From: Cannabis sativa
Taxonomy: Eukaryota; Streptophyta; Magnoliopsida; Rosales; Cannabaceae
DNA length: 64,000 nt
Assembly (NCBI RefSeq): GCF_029168945.1
Contig: NC_083602.1
Location: 29,747,323 to 29,811,322, forward strand
Direction: 5' to 3'
Shown: one piece after another, positions 21,181 to 33,035 of the stretch
How the letters are laid out: each line of letters opens with the position of its first letter
How positions within the stretch are numbered: the first letter of the stretch is position 1
Translations under genes and position numbers: made by a program
Notes under the pieces: model-generated
The model's database searches: none
What the model saw: the letters and a program-made list of their open reading frames with translations, nothing else
What the model was told of the DNA's origin: nothing

Positions 21181-22924
21181 AAAAGAAATGTGATTCTTAT
21201 GCCCGACTTTCAAAATAGTACATATATTATATATTGTTATAAGCACCTTTGGTTTTGATTTCATTCAATCTTATACATTTTTGATTGGTACTTTATATCA
21301 ACTGCATATTATTAAGTATTTTTCATATACTTCAGCAATAAAAATAGTATTTTTTGTACTTGACGCTGGTAAATATAACAGTTAAATATCATTTATTTAA
21401 TATTCAATGTAGAAGAATTGAAGGAAGAAAATATATTAGGGTAATTTATTGCTGTTTTGTATTATTATTCTTATATAAAAATAAAAATTTCCATTAAAAA
21501 AAAAACTAATTGTAGATTACAAAAGCACTACATAGTACATAGTCAACTAAAAAGCTTTAAAATTAATATCTCAATAAATAAATATATAAAACTAGATCAT
21601 ACCGACATGCGTGCAAATCTCCACAATTTCTGTTATATAATTAGTATCATTAACAAAATAATTTTTTTTAGTTAATAAACCAACAGAAAAAATAAACTGA
21701 ATAATAAATAAAAGGTAGAAGGGGTAGAGCAAGGGCATTATTGTCAATTAAAGAACTTGTCCCTTTTGAGGAATCTCCGACAAATTGCCCCATAAAAAAG
21801 ATGAGTTCACTGTAAACACGTCTGAAAATACAATTTTTATTTTTGTGAAATTAAAAAAGTAAAAATAAAAAGAAAAGAAATAAATTTAAAAAAGAAAAAT
21901 CTTTAACAAGATCCGGAGGCAGAAATTTGGATTCATTGGGCGCAAAAACAATTAAGCCCACCACGTTTTCGCCGTTAGTTAACGCCGTCAACCTCCCAGC
22001 ACCGTCACCTAATACCTTTCTACGTTTGACGATACGGTGGAAACCACGCGTTACAAAAATTAAAAAGAAAATAAAAATAAAGTGTTTTAGAGAAAAAGAC
22101 TCTATATTCTTAAAATTAATTAAAGTATTTAATTAACTATGATATCGTTTACCTAATAATCCTAGATTAGTACTAACGTGTTATTGTGACACTAAAACTT
22201 ATAATAGACAAATGTGACGCATGATTAGTTAATTTATTTTTGTATGAAAGAAAAAAACATGTTATTTTCAAGATCGTATCATATTAGTTGGGCCATTTAT
22301 ATAAATATATCTCACATACTCTAAAAAAAGACTTGTGATTTTTAATAATTAACACATTGAAAGGTCTTTCATACTTATAAATTTTCTGTTGTTATATATT
22401 ATATGGTAAAATGTTTGATATCTTAGATAAACCATCTCAACCATATGATTTTTATTTTTAAAGTTGCTCTACCACAAAATTTAAATGTATAAATACATAC
22501 ATACTCAAGAAAGTCTATTAAGTTTTTTTTTCCGATAAAGGAAGTCTTTTTTTATAACAAAAATGAAAGTCTATTAATTAATTATAATTAATCCTAAAAT
22601 TTTGTCTAGTTTAACCTAGTACCTAAGTACTTAGTTTAATAAAAATTAAGAATCAAAAACTTTGTCGTAAGTGACAAAAAATTGCATATTATTATTTGAA
22701 AATAAAAGGGTATTATGTTGGGTTCACCTAATTCAGCATAATCCAAATACTAAACTACTACAAAAATGGTGAAATTACTCTTTTCTCAAAAAAAAAAAAA
22801 TGGTATCTTTACGAATGGAATATGTTAATGGAAAAAAAACTGAAATAAAAAAGTCAAAAAATTGAAGGAATTTTTTTTATTTTTTTTTTCTTTTCGATTG
22901 GACGGCGTTTGAAACCGAAGGAAG
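19670..22924. other. AT-rich intergenic DNA upstream of the WDL gene
   Basis: No gene is seen. Within it, 20001-20470 begins AGGGGTGTACGTCGG and has repeated GGTCGG/GGTTT motifs reminiscent of one end of a hAT-type MITE, but I cannot find a matching second end. About 20808-21110 holds imperfectly inverted TTATAAATAAATA blocks that may be an old MITE. A (TA)n run lies near 20705-20735. The 1 kb nearest the gene is less repetitive, with a GC-richer patch at 21910-22050, and probably contains its promoter. Confidence 0.5.
21144..21178 (+). repeat. Poly(A) tract
   Basis: A homopolymer run of about 35 A. It could be the tail of an old retroposon, but no body is recognisable upstream. Confidence 0.85.
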
Positions 22925-22929
22925 CGCTC

Positions 22930-22938
22930 TATATATAT
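22930..22938 (+). promoter_or_regulatory. Candidate TATA box of the WDL gene
   Basis: TATATATAT preceded by CTC, about 1.8 kb upstream of the start codon and just before a purine-rich leader. It fits a transcription start near 22965. This is inferred from position only. Confidence 0.45.
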
Positions 22939-22964
22939 CCAAAACCCAAACAGAGGAGCATATA

Positions 22965-24754
22965 AAACAAAAAAGAGGTCGAAAACTGTTTTGGAGAACC
23001 TCAACTTGAGAAGGTAAAGAAAGAAAAAAAAGAACATATTTTAAGAGAGAGAGAGGGGCTTAGATAGATTCAAGAGAGAGAAAGAAGAGAAGGGTGTCGG
23101 AGATCTTGTCAGATCGGAACCGGAGCTGCAAGCAAAGCCTCTCACATTCTAGCTGTTGGTGTTGAATTTGCAATGTGGGTCTTTATCTCTTTCGTTTTCT
23201 CTCCAATCAGTTTGAATTTTCTGCTTGTTACTGCTTTGTTTCGAGACCTGTGTACTTTTGTGTGTGTGGTTTCTCAAATGGGGTTTTCTGTTTTTCCAAT
23301 GTGTTTTGTGAATCAGCTTTTCTGGGTTTCCTTCTTCTTCTTCTTCCTCTTAATATTTAATGGAGCTGACCGAGTTTTCTTATTTTGTTGTTTGCTGAGA
23401 TATTTGAGTTATTTCTGCTCTCAACTCTCAGCTTTGAGCTTTGATTTTAATTTTTACTTCATATGTAAAATAAAAATGAAATATTAACCAGTAGGAAAGA
23501 TTTGGTTTTTGGTTTTTTTTTTTTTTTTTTTTTTTAATAAAATAAAATAAAATAATAGTTGAAGCCCTTTGATTTTGGTTTTATTTGATGGGCCAATCAA
23601 CTGTATTTTTGCTCTTGTTGATTTCTCTTTTGTAGATTAAGACCCTGCTTTCCTCTCACACTCACACCCAAAAACAAGGGGAAAATGAACTGTTTGAAGT
23701 TTGCAGTTGCAGGCCATCTTTTCTTGTTGCTTTTGATAAAACTTTCATTAGAAAGTTCTAATGTTGTATTCTTGCAAATTTTATTCAAGCCTTTATTTTG
23801 CTGGTTATATTTTTCTACTTCAATATATTGTTAAGTTTGTTTTGCCTTATTGGTTCTAGTCAACATGATTACATAGGTAGGTGAATAGTGGTTACGCCTT
23901 TCCTAGGACACCCAGTTTGATTTTTGGCTTCATTTTGAGATTTTATTCTGAGTTCCAGGTGATCATCTTACTCGTCGGTGTTGTTGATTATACAAGTTTA
24001 TATTTGTTGTATATGTTATATGCGTGCGTATTCTTTTGAATATTTCCTTATTTTGTGTTGGGAAATTTGGACAACAATTTACCATGCTAAATTCTATACC
24101 TATTTTTAATTATTGGAGCTCAAACGCTGTGTTATCCCAGATCTGTACTACTCCTTTAAGTTTGGTGGGGTTTATAGAATTATACAAACTTTTGTATTGC
24201 ATCTTTGGTCAGATTTGAGAGTCCATCATATTTTTAAATGAAAAGTACGGCAAACAGGTTTCAAGAATGTGTGCTGGCTTTTTACAATTTCTTCTATCTA
24301 CATGTCTACTTGTTTCCCTCTTGCTATATATATATATATTATTTTATTTAATGTTCATTTTGGTTCTTTTTTCCATTTTCTGGTGATTTTCAGTTTTTCA
24401 TTTAAGTTCTCTGCAAAAATTCTTCTCAACATGAGATGCCTGCTTTATATGGTATTTCCTTCCTCCTGTTTCGTTTTGTTTTTCCAGAAAATGTCAAAAT
24501 CACTAAATGGTTTTTGTAAAGTATGCATTGATAGGACAAAGCACATGAATATGAATGTTTAAATAATCCAATTTGGTGACTGAGGTATAATTTTCTTCAT
24601 GAGGTTCTCACCTAAGTGTAACTGTAAATAAATTTTTTACAGTTGTGATTGATTGTCGTGAACAGTAATATAAATGATATAGATTTGATTGTCTTGAAAA
24701 GGGTTTTTTACGTACATAAATACTCAACTCTCTGTATCATTTATGTGCAGTGTC
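22965..24754 (+). other. 5' UTR of the WDL gene with a long leader intron
   Basis: A GA-rich leader (GAGAGAGAG near 23045) is followed by possible donors at 23013/23014 (AAG then GTAAAG) and 23174/23175 (AAT then GTGGGT). The acceptor TTTATGTGCAG ends at 24750, four bases before the start codon. A leader intron of about 1.6-1.7 kb that ends just before the ATG fits T-rich, ORF-poor sequence here. ORFs such as 23173-23487 lie in this intron and are not genes. The exact transcription start and donor cannot be fixed without RNA data. Confidence 0.6.
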
Positions 24755-26687
24755 ATGGGCAGGGAACTTTCAGGTTTGGATATGGAGAAGAAGCCAAATG
24801 GTATTTCTCATGATAGAGTTCATGCTGCTCCGACAACATCGGACGACAGCTCTGAAGCGAAGGACTACGAAGTAAAGGAATGTACTGAAGAGAATTCGGT
24901 TATTGAGAAACATCAAGAGGAGCAAGCTGTTCTAGGAGTTAAAAGCATAAATCTTGATGAGGGCCTGTCCGAGGCCAAAAACGAGAAATCTGCAGCTCAG
25001 AAGTCTAGCTCTCCTCCTTCAAAATCACCCGTTGGCAATGGACGTACGAAGTGCACTGTTCCTCATCCTTTTGCTCTGGCAACTGGAAAGCGTGGTTCTT
25101 CCGCAAAAACTGTTGGAACTGAAACTGCAGCAGCATATGGTAACAGTGTGCTATCTCCTAACTCAACAAGGAATATACAGGTGACATTTGGCTTCCTTGC
25201 TATTTAACTTTTATCATTCTAAATTGTATATTTATTTGTTTGTTTAAAGGGAAGAAAAGAAAGAAAGAAAGAGGGAAAGAGATTGTAAATAATGGTGTTA
25301 TGTTATTCTTAGTCGAAAATAACATTAATTGCTTAACACTTTTGCTGTTGTTTCCAGCCAAGTTCTCCTTTAACATCAAGGAAGTTATGGCAATCTGAAA
25401 ACAGGAAGCATGCTGATGAAGAAGACAATTGGTCTGTTGCTTCCTCGTATCCTTTGTTTGCTATACTTTTGAGTATAATTTTGTTTTTTTAGAGATAAAT
25501 AATGAAATTATTCGGATTTATTACATGGTGCTTGGCTTCCAGCACTTGAATTCTCTCATTTTCTGCTTTTAAAAGTAAAATATATGATAGAGATTTTCTC
25601 CAACCTTTCCCCATTCTGGAACATCCTTAACTAAACATAGTACTGCTGCATCTGTTCGAACACTCAAATCCAGGGTTACTGTTGGACAAGCTCCAACTTT
25701 TCGATGCTCTCAACGTGCAGAGAAGCGAAAGGAGGTAAGAATTTTTACATATAAGAAAAAAGAATATTATGCATTCTTAGTTTGAAGTTGTTTTTGCTGA
25801 ACTGTTGTGTAATTATATCTGAACATAGCTTTTGTCTCAATGCAATGGCCTTTATTTAGTTTTACACAAAATTGGAAGAAAAACACCAAGCTATGGAAGC
25901 AGAGAGAAGCCAGTTTGAAGCAAGGACCAGGGTACATCCACCGGCTCTTATTTTTTTCGTATAAAAGTTGTTTTAAATTCAACATTTTTGTATGCAGACT
26001 TAGTTCCTTTTGTTGCAATTAAACATTAGCCTGCTTTCGATTAATTCTTAATGATGGTTTAATTTGTATAACGATTTCAGGAAGAGCAAGAAGAAGCACT
26101 CAGACAGCTTAGGAGGAACTTGGTGATCAAAGCAAATCCAGTACCTAACTTTTACTATGAGGGCCCTCCGCCCAAGGCAGAGCTCAAGAAGGTACTCTAT
26201 CGAAATTTCTTCTGGGATTATCCTTATGACTTTCAAAGCAACATTTCCACCTAATATTTCTGAAACTGTAAAATAAAGTCTTAAACCATAAAATAATTTG
26301 AGTAATATTTAATTGTCTAATACTTTGAGCTTTGTAATATCAAACCTGACGGTTTACATATGAGTGCAGCTGCCATTGACCCGGCCTAAGTCGCCCAAGC
26401 TGAACAAAACTAACCGGAGAAAGAGCTGTGGTGATGCAATCGTTGCTTCACACGAGGAAAAGGAAAGGTCTGCTCGGATGCAACGTCACAGCATCGGAAG
26501 TAACAAAGAAGGCACCGCCTCCTCCATTACTCCCAAAAGTAAGGCTGCGATCAGTAGACGGAGCAGTAGTGACTCCAACGGTACCTGGAAAGTCAAAGAC
26601 CGATACAAACAGGAAAATGATGATACGAAGACAGCTCCTTCTAAGATTGCCGACCAGGCGAATGTAGACATCGCGGTTCATTCATGA
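24755..26687 (+). CDS. TPX2-domain microtubule-associated protein, WAVE-DAMPENED2-like (WDL) family
   Basis: The CDS is the join of 24755-25180, 25358-25446, 25641-25734, 25860-25931, 26081-26191 and 26370-26687. All joins stay in frame and give 369 residues. The ATG at 24755 (MGRELSGLDMEKKPNG) was chosen because an upstream in-frame ATG at 24743 lies inside the leader-intron acceptor. The N-terminal half is charged and Ser-rich, with a VPHPFALAT segment near residue 110. The TPX2 C-terminal domain spans about 199-272, with KLEEKHQAME, a Glu/Arg coiled stretch, KANPVPNFYYEGPPP and LPLTRPKSPKL. The Lys/Ser-rich tail is probably disordered. WDL proteins bind and bundle cortical microtubules and affect anisotropic cell growth. 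The exact WDL orthologue is not determined. Intron 25447-25640 looks U12-type. Confidence 0.93.
25447..25640 (+). other. Probable U12-type (minor spliceosome) intron
   Basis: A 194-bp intron with donor GTATCCTTT, which matches the U12-type donor consensus. It has a branch-site-like TCCTTAAC at 25624-25631, about ten bases before the terminal AG, the short spacing typical of U12 introns. It interrupts a Ser codon after its second base (exon residues NWSVAS, then STAASVRT). The other introns of this gene have ordinary GT-AG ends (GTGACA, GTAAGA, GTACAT, GTACTC donors). Confidence 0.88.
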
Positions 26688-27419
26688 ACTTGTAGGTTTT
26701 TATCTTCTAATTCATGCGAGGAAGAATATAAGAAAAAGGAAAAACAAAAGAAAAGAAAAAAGGTCTTGAATTTGCCTAGTTATCTTATTATGGATTCTGA
26801 ATGAAAATAGCTTTATTTTCACGTTAAATGACTATTTCATGTGATTTTGTGTTGTGAATTGTATATGTTTTGTAATCGACATTGGCACTAGTACATATGT
26901 TGTCATATATAAGAAGAGTCGTCCATTTTAGTATGGACCAAAAATGTAATCTTTCATCTAATCTTCATGTTAGGAGGAGAACTTGTTTGCTTACTATTCT
27001 GCTTCATTTACTTAGTGTTCATCCATTAAAGTTTTCAGGATATTTCCATTATTATTATGAATGCTTTATAGAACAATATTCGATATTACAATTTATGATT
27101 TGTAACTTGAGAATTGAGATAACATGGTCTTTCCTTGTGTTTGTCATATAGCATTCTCTACCAGATTCAACTATTCAAGGCAGAACTGTTGAACAAGAAA
27201 GGGCCCAATGACATGGGCTTTCGCCCATTATCCAAATTCAGTTCATGTCAAGACTTTTTTTTTTGATAAACACGCGTTCAAGATTTAGAGGCATGAATTC
27301 ATATTATTGTAAAATCTAACACTATCACATGCATGCTCACACTTTAGCAGTCCCATTAACTATTGAGTAACTATGTTAAAAGCAACCTTTGGAAGTTTCA
27401 ACTCACAATGAGTTTTATT
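26688..27419. other. 3' UTR and downstream flank of the WDL gene
   Basis: The 3' UTR begins at 26688. No canonical AATAAA is obvious; AAATGAAAA-type and TTGTAA-rich sequence near 26800-26880 could serve. The rest to about 27419 is AT-rich without a gene. The ORF at 26882-27151 has no recognisable domain. Confidence 0.5.
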
Positions 27420-28294
27420 GGAATGAATTATGAATAATAAAATATCTATGTAAAACAAATTGGTAACCGTTCATATTCTAACCAATTGCTTTCTCTTGTT
27501 CAAGAAAGAGATAGACATAAGAGGACTAGAACCCTGGCAAATTTGACCATGGACCTATCTCTAGTGACTTTATCAATCATAATGGGTTTACCTAAGGTGC
27601 CAACAAGAGCACTAAGGTAGTTTCTACCACAATATTACAAACCTAGACCATTAAAACGAACCTAAATAGGAACAATCTGACCATTTTTACAGTGTCCAAA
27701 TCAGTTGTCTAGGGACGAAGCACCATCGACTTTTTTATCAAAGTGGATTACACCTGTTTCCGAAACCAAATCACGAGTAGCTTCATCGCGGAAGTTAACT
27801 AGAGTGAACCCAGAGTGCATTCACACTATACGATCAATTCCCAGACTATCCCAAACTCATTTAATGAAACCTTCGAATACACGAAATGGGAGATTGGCCC
27901 TTAGAACAACACAAATGATCAAGGTTTGCCAAAAAGAAGCTTCGGTTTCCACTTCATCAATGTCAATCTTAGTAATTAATTAATCCCCCTCTTTGATAGG
28001 TTCCATGAAAGTCAATTTAGTAGAAGGAGTTTGTACCTGATTATTTTTGAATTTGCCCCAAATATCTTTAGCAGAACTTTGGTAATGAACCTTCTCTACC
28101 TCTTCCACCCAAGATCGAGAACTAGCAGGAGGAGAGGGACCTACAGGTAGATCACTCGCCGGAACCCTTAAATTCGCAATCGGGTCGTCATTCGAGTCAT
28201 GAAATTCCTCGCCCAAACTCGCAATCTCGATGTCATCCTCATTTACAGGCAGCTCCTCTTCATTCACTTCCTTCCCAGCAGAAGTTGATGCCGT
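27420..28294 (-). pseudogene. LINE ORF1 (gag-like, DUF4283 domain), main part
   Basis: Read on the minus strand, this is the ORF1 protein of a plant L1-type LINE: a Ser/Asp/Glu-rich N-terminal region, then QTPSTKLTFMEPIKEGD, FWQTLIICVVL, FRVFEGFIKWVWDSLGIDR, HSGFTLVNFRDEATRDLV and KPIMIDKVTRDRSMVKFARVLV, the conserved DUF4283 core. Two stops and at least one frameshift break it. It ends about EYERLPI, just before where the CCHC zinc knuckle should follow. The first residues lie across the copia insertion at 34130-34213. ORF1 proteins bind LINE RNA. Confidence 0.87.
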
Positions 28295-28848
28295 TGTAAA
28301 GTCCTTTTTTGGCAAGTTAAATGCCAAAATATTTTTTACTTTATGGTAAGATTTATTTGCATTCATAACCGATTTTCTTACCTTGTTTATTCGGTTTTTA
28401 TTGCTCTTTTCTTTGTTAGGAAAGATGCATTTTTCAGCTGAACTTTTCTTGTATGGAAACTTCTTGTAAGAGAAGCAATTCTCTTATGGAAAGTTGGCTG
28501 GAAACTTTGATTATTGTCTTTTTCCTTATTAAATTTGATTGTGCCTTGATACAATTAGAATATACAAACTGTTTATGGCAGGAATCAAGACTCAATACAA
28601 GATCAGACTCGTTTATGGGAAGTTTCCTTTTCTGGTCTAATTTGCTGCGTCAGATTTCGGTTTTGATGTTGCAGATCATGTTTATCTTAGGAAAGTTTTG
28701 TACAGCTGTAGATTCGATCTTGTGGCTGTCTCTAGGGTTTCTATGTTCTATAAATAGAACCTAGACAGCAACCATTCGAATCAACTCTTCTAGTATTCAT
28801 TTTTAGTGTTTTATATATCAGTTCTTACTTTATCTTAGAGTTTGTTAC
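28295..28848 (+). repeat. Truncated 5' LTR of the Sirevirus-like element
   Basis: It matches the first part of the right LTR (33036-33660) but lacks about 75 bp corresponding to 33551-33626 and is cut off near 28848, where sequence passes directly into RT (KALYGLKQAP). TATAAATA at 28749-28756 is the likely LTR TATA box. Confidence 0.85.
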
Positions 28849-29935
28849 AAACTTGAAAAAGCTTTGTATGGTCTGAAACAAGCTCCTCTTGCATGGTATG
28901 AAAGGTTAACTCAATTTTTAATTTCTCTTGATTATCAAAGAAGTAGTGTGGATAAAACTCTTTTCATCAAGCATATAAAATCTGATTTTATCATTGCTCA
29001 AATCTATGTTGATGATATAGTTTTTGGTTCTACATCTAACCATGAAGTGCAAGTGTTGTTGATCAAATAAAAAATGAGTTTGAAATGAGCATGGTTGGTG
29101 AGCTTACTTTCTTTTTGAGTCTTCAAGTCAGACAAATGGAAGGAGGTACATTTGTATCACAAAGTAAGTATGCTAAGAACCTTGTCAAAAAGTTTGGCCT
29201 TGAGTCGGCTAAACAGGTAAGTACTCCTATGAGCACCACTTTGAAATTAACAAAAGATGAGAATGGAGTGAAAGTTGACACTACTCTTTATCGTAGTATG
29301 ATTGGTAGTCTATTGTATTTGACTGCTAGTCGTCCTGACATTAGTTATAGTGTGGGAGTTTGTGCTAGATATCAAAGTAATCTTATGGAATCTCATGTAT
29401 CTACTGTAAAAATAATTATTCGATATGTTAATAGTACTCTCGATTTTGGAATATGGTACTCTAAAGATACTAATTCTAACTTAGCTTGTTTTAGTGATGC
29501 AGATTGGGCAAGCAATGCTGATGATCGAAAAAGTACAAGTGGAGGTTGTTTCTTTCTAGGAAACAATTTGGTTTCTTGGCACAGTAAGAAATAAAATTCT
29601 ATTTCCTTGTCCACAGCGTGGCTGAGTACATTGCTGCTGGTAGTTGTTGTACTCAACTGTTATGGTTGAAACAAATGTTGATTGACTATGGATTTGAATT
29701 GGGTGTTTAAACTATTTTTTGTGATAACACTAGTGCCATAAATATTTCCGAAAATCCTGTTCAACATTCTAGAACAAAACACATTGATATAAGGCATCTC
29801 TTTACCAGGGAACTTGTTGAAAATAAATCTTTGTAATTAGAATATGTTGATACTGAGAAATAATTAGCTGATATTTTCACCAAGGCCCTAGACTCAAGTC
29901 GCTTTGACTCCCTTAGAAAATCTTTAGGAGTATGC
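28849..29935 (+). pseudogene. copia RT C-terminal half and RNase H (frameshifted)
   Basis: KALYGLKQAPLAWYERL, then the catalytic IYVDDIVFGS box near 29005 (intact YVDD). A frameshift near 29068 is followed by VGELTFFLSLQV, SQSKYAKNLVKKFGLE, YRSMIGSLLYLTASRPDI and the RNase H SDADWASNADDRKSTSGG block near 29500. A stop follows near 29594, and residual RNase H sequence continues to about 29930. The RT start is deleted, so no functional polymerase can be made. Confidence 0.92.
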
Positions 29936-31109
29936 ATTGTCCAATCTCTCTTGTTCTTGTTTTTGTACAATATTATTGAGTTAGTCTTTGCTTGCACCTA
30001 ATCATCTTTCATTCTAATTTGACAAATTATGTATATGATTATGGATTATAATTAGTTAGGATCTCATTCTTATCATACTTTGGAGGTTGATTTAAAAGAT
30101 TCATATTACTTTTTTATGTGTGATTGGGGTTATATGAAGTTCTTATACAGAGTTGAGCGTGTCTTGTTTCAGTTACTTGTCAGGCCTCTTGCTGGAATAG
30201 AGCTACCCATACTGAGGTGTGAAAGCCATCTTTTGAGTAAGTTGGAACTTTGTAATTAAGAGTTATGAAGAGGATGCACTATAATAGAAAAGGGCTACCT
30301 TCAGTATGGTGTGATAGCATCCAGTTGCAGAATCAAATTGAAAAAGGCGAAAATGAAAAATCTTGCTAAGGACAATGATCCTATTTTCACTGCACACACT
30401 TATGTCTGACAAGTGTGTACAAGTTTGTAAGTCTCCTCTACTAAAAAAAAAATCTTGGTTCACATTATTTGTAACATGCATATCTTTTTCCTCAACATCT
30501 GCTAAGTTTGGTTTGTTCTTGAGATATTGATTTGTTATTCTCTTTTGAAAGCATAACATGTATATTTGTCATTGATTATGAATTTTGATTAGTTGTTTGC
30601 TTTAGAATACTTTATATCTATTGTGCATATTTTATTTTGTATTTATTTCGAATTTTCAAAAATAAAAAAAAAATAAAAATAAAACAAAGAGGGAGGCGTT
30701 GGTGACTTGGCTTGTGGGCTAAGAAAATTTTGTGTTTTTTTTTTTTTGTAAGCATCAACATCTTCTCAAAATTGATTTATCTTGATAAGTTACCTTTTAA
30801 AAATTGATATCTTATTCATTGTGTTTTGTCCTTGATCTTGAAGGATTTTCTTAAATTGGCTATTTTTGAAAAGTATCTTAGTTATCCTAGTTTCCTTTTA
30901 TTTTTTTAAAAAATATGATTTTGGAAAAAGAATGGAGCGGTTTCCTTTGTGTTCGTGGGCTAGTAGTTTCTTTTTAAATTTTAAGTTGGTTTCCTCTTTT
31001 GATTCTCTCTCACATGATTATATAAATCAAGTTCTTTTGTCATTTATTTTCATAACCTACCTGATTCCTATTCCTTTGTGTTTCTGCTTCTTTGTTCTTC
31101 TTTCAGATT
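29936..31109. other. Spacer between pol and the 3' ORF of the copia element
   Basis: About 1.2 kb of AT-rich non-coding sequence inside the element. No domain is seen. TTCTTTCAG ending at 31106 could be a splice acceptor ahead of the 3' ORF, as expected if that ORF is expressed from a spliced subgenomic RNA (inference). Confidence 0.5.
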
Positions 31110-32735
31110 ACCTTGGCTAAGACAAAGAACCTAGGGCAACCAAAAAGGGTGGAAGAATCTGATGCTAGCCCCTCGAATGCTCCTCCTGCTGCTCCAATTT
31201 CGCTGCCTGCTGCTGCAACTGCACCGAACCCAGGAGATTCATCGCTTCCTCAGCGTGAATCTCAAGCCGAAACGAATTCCCAAGCAAGTTGTAAGGAAAT
31301 CTGTGCGTCCCCACAAATTTTGCACTTCATCGTCTTCTTCGTCGAAGGGGTCTCCATCTTGTCCTACTGCATCTCCTCATGCTACTTCAAGTAAGGGAGT
31401 TGCAGCCTCAACTCTAACAGGCCCTTCCACTCGCACTCGTGCCCAGCAGGCGTCTCTCGGAAAGGAACTTTGATCTAAACGAAGCCATGACAGACCCATT
31501 CATTCTGCCAAGAAGCTGAAAATGAATCCCCCTTCGGCTTCTTTGAGTTCTGAAGAAGAAGAACCTATGGAGGTCTCCTCTGATGACTCTGAGACAAAAT
31601 CCGTGTTTATCCCATCTGAAAAAGAACTCCCAGAAGATTTTGGAGTCTCCTCTGACAGTGAAGAAACTGAACTCGAACCCAAGCCTCCTTTGACCAAATC
31701 TGCTCCAGCACCTCCTCGTGCATCTTCAGCAGCCAAAGCTTCTACTGCTGCCAAAGGCAAGCAGCCTATGAAGAGTTCATCTCCTGGTAATATTTCTCCA
31801 TCTCAAGCCATCAATTCCGGATTTTACTATCGTGATAATGAGCGTGATTGGAATATTTATGCTACCCAAAAGTTTGAAAGTGAAAGGAATTATGATTTGC
31901 ATGCTCATAAGATGTATGGTATTGTTAAGTTTGTCCAATACCATCATTGGGAAAATACTCTTACTGGTTTTGAGGGATATATTGATGGAATTGTCAAAGA
32001 ATTTTATGCTAACTTGTCTGAGGATTTTCTTTATGAGAATTCTGAATTCTTTCGTGAAGTTTATGTTAGAGGACATTGGTTTTCATTTGCTGAAAAATAT
32101 ATTTCCAAGGCTTTGCAACTACCAGGAGATGTGACAAATGCTATAATGTCCATGGATCGCCATCTAATGCTCACTGAACTCACTGGTGCATGGGTTGGGC
32201 GGAAATCTAGACAGAGTCTTCGAATTACACATATTACTTATGCTCATGCTTCTCTCATAAGGTTTGCACTTAGCAATTGGTTCCCAATTCCAACAAAACC
32301 GTGGTGTCTCAAGATGTGGCCTCATTTCTCTTTCGTATCACCTCGGAAGCATACATCAACTTGGCTTCCTATATCTTGGATCAGATTATGTCATTTCGAA
32401 GAGGTAAAAAGCGAACTCATAAGCTTGTGTTTCCTAACTTAATCTATAAAATTTTGTCCTCTCAGAAAGATGTGGCCTACTCTCATGAAATACTTGAGCC
32501 TCCCCTTACTGGCACCATATTCCATCCCTCGGAGTATTTTGATGGAGCTTTTCCCAAGCGTCCTAAAGCTGGTACTACTGTTGCTGTTGGCGCAAGCACG
32601 AGTTCTGCTCATGCAGATGTCCAAGAGGTCAAGCATGAGGTCCATCTAGTGAACAATCATCTTGCTTCCATGGAGGAGGTTCAGCAAGAGATGTCCAAGC
32701 AGCTATCCTCTTTGATCAAGCTCTATGGGGCATAA
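31110..32735 (+). pseudogene. Extra ORF downstream of pol: putative plant transposon protein domain
   Basis: A long coding relic in three overlapping frames (about 31110-31290, 31260-31475 with 31522-32442, and 32277-32735). It starts with an Ala/Pro/Ser-rich low-complexity part and an acidic Ser/Glu stretch (near 31540-31660). A globular region follows with IVKEFYANLSEDF, EVYVRGHWFSF, LIRFALSNWFPIP, EAYINLASYILDQI and KLVFPNLIYKIL, ending in a short heptad-like segment. The EFYANL and VRG blocks resemble the family often annotated 'putative plant transposon protein'. Its function is unknown. I see no membrane segment, so it does not look like a classical envelope protein. Frameshifts near 31290, a stop at 31473 and a frameshift near 32290 disable it. 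Confidence 0.75.
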
Positions 32736-33035
32736 GTTTCTCTGTCTTTTTTATGTTTTATGTTTTTGTTGGACATATTTCTATATTTTTTTTATCTTTG
32801 GCCCTTAGATAAACAGAAAGGGGGAGTAATCATTTGTTTTTAACTGCTTGTTCTAGGAGGAGTTGTGTTTGGTACTTGTGATCTTTTGGATTAAAAGTTA
32901 GCTTGTTATTTTGTTTTTTTGGTTTTCAATTGTGTTTCTCAAGGGGAGTTGTTATTTGCTCTTGCTAACTTTGATTTGCAGGTACTTCTTTGTTAAAAAA
33001 ATATTTTGTTCATCTAAAGTGCCAAAGGGGGAGAT
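32736..33035 (+). other. 3' untranslated segment and polypurine tract
   Basis: Non-coding stretch ending in the purine run AAAGGGGGAGA (33024-33034), immediately 5' of the right LTR. This is the standard plus-strand primer of copia elements. A similar AGAAAGGGGGAG occurs upstream at 32815-32826 and may be a second tract. Confidence 0.75.

Noticed and set aside
23173..24562. Plus-strand ORFs of 60-104 residues, Phe/Leu-rich, upstream of the WDL start
   Set aside because: They lie in the T-rich leader intron; hydrophobic composition comes from poly-T runs, and no domain is visible.
24743..24754. Upstream in-frame ATG (MCSV) for the WDL protein
   Set aside because: It falls within the intron acceptor sequence (TTTATGTGCAG) and would be removed by splicing.
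28453..28764. 103-residue ORF and its partner at 33255-33437
   Set aside because: Both lie in the two LTRs of the Sirevirus-like element and reflect the same non-coding LTR sequence.
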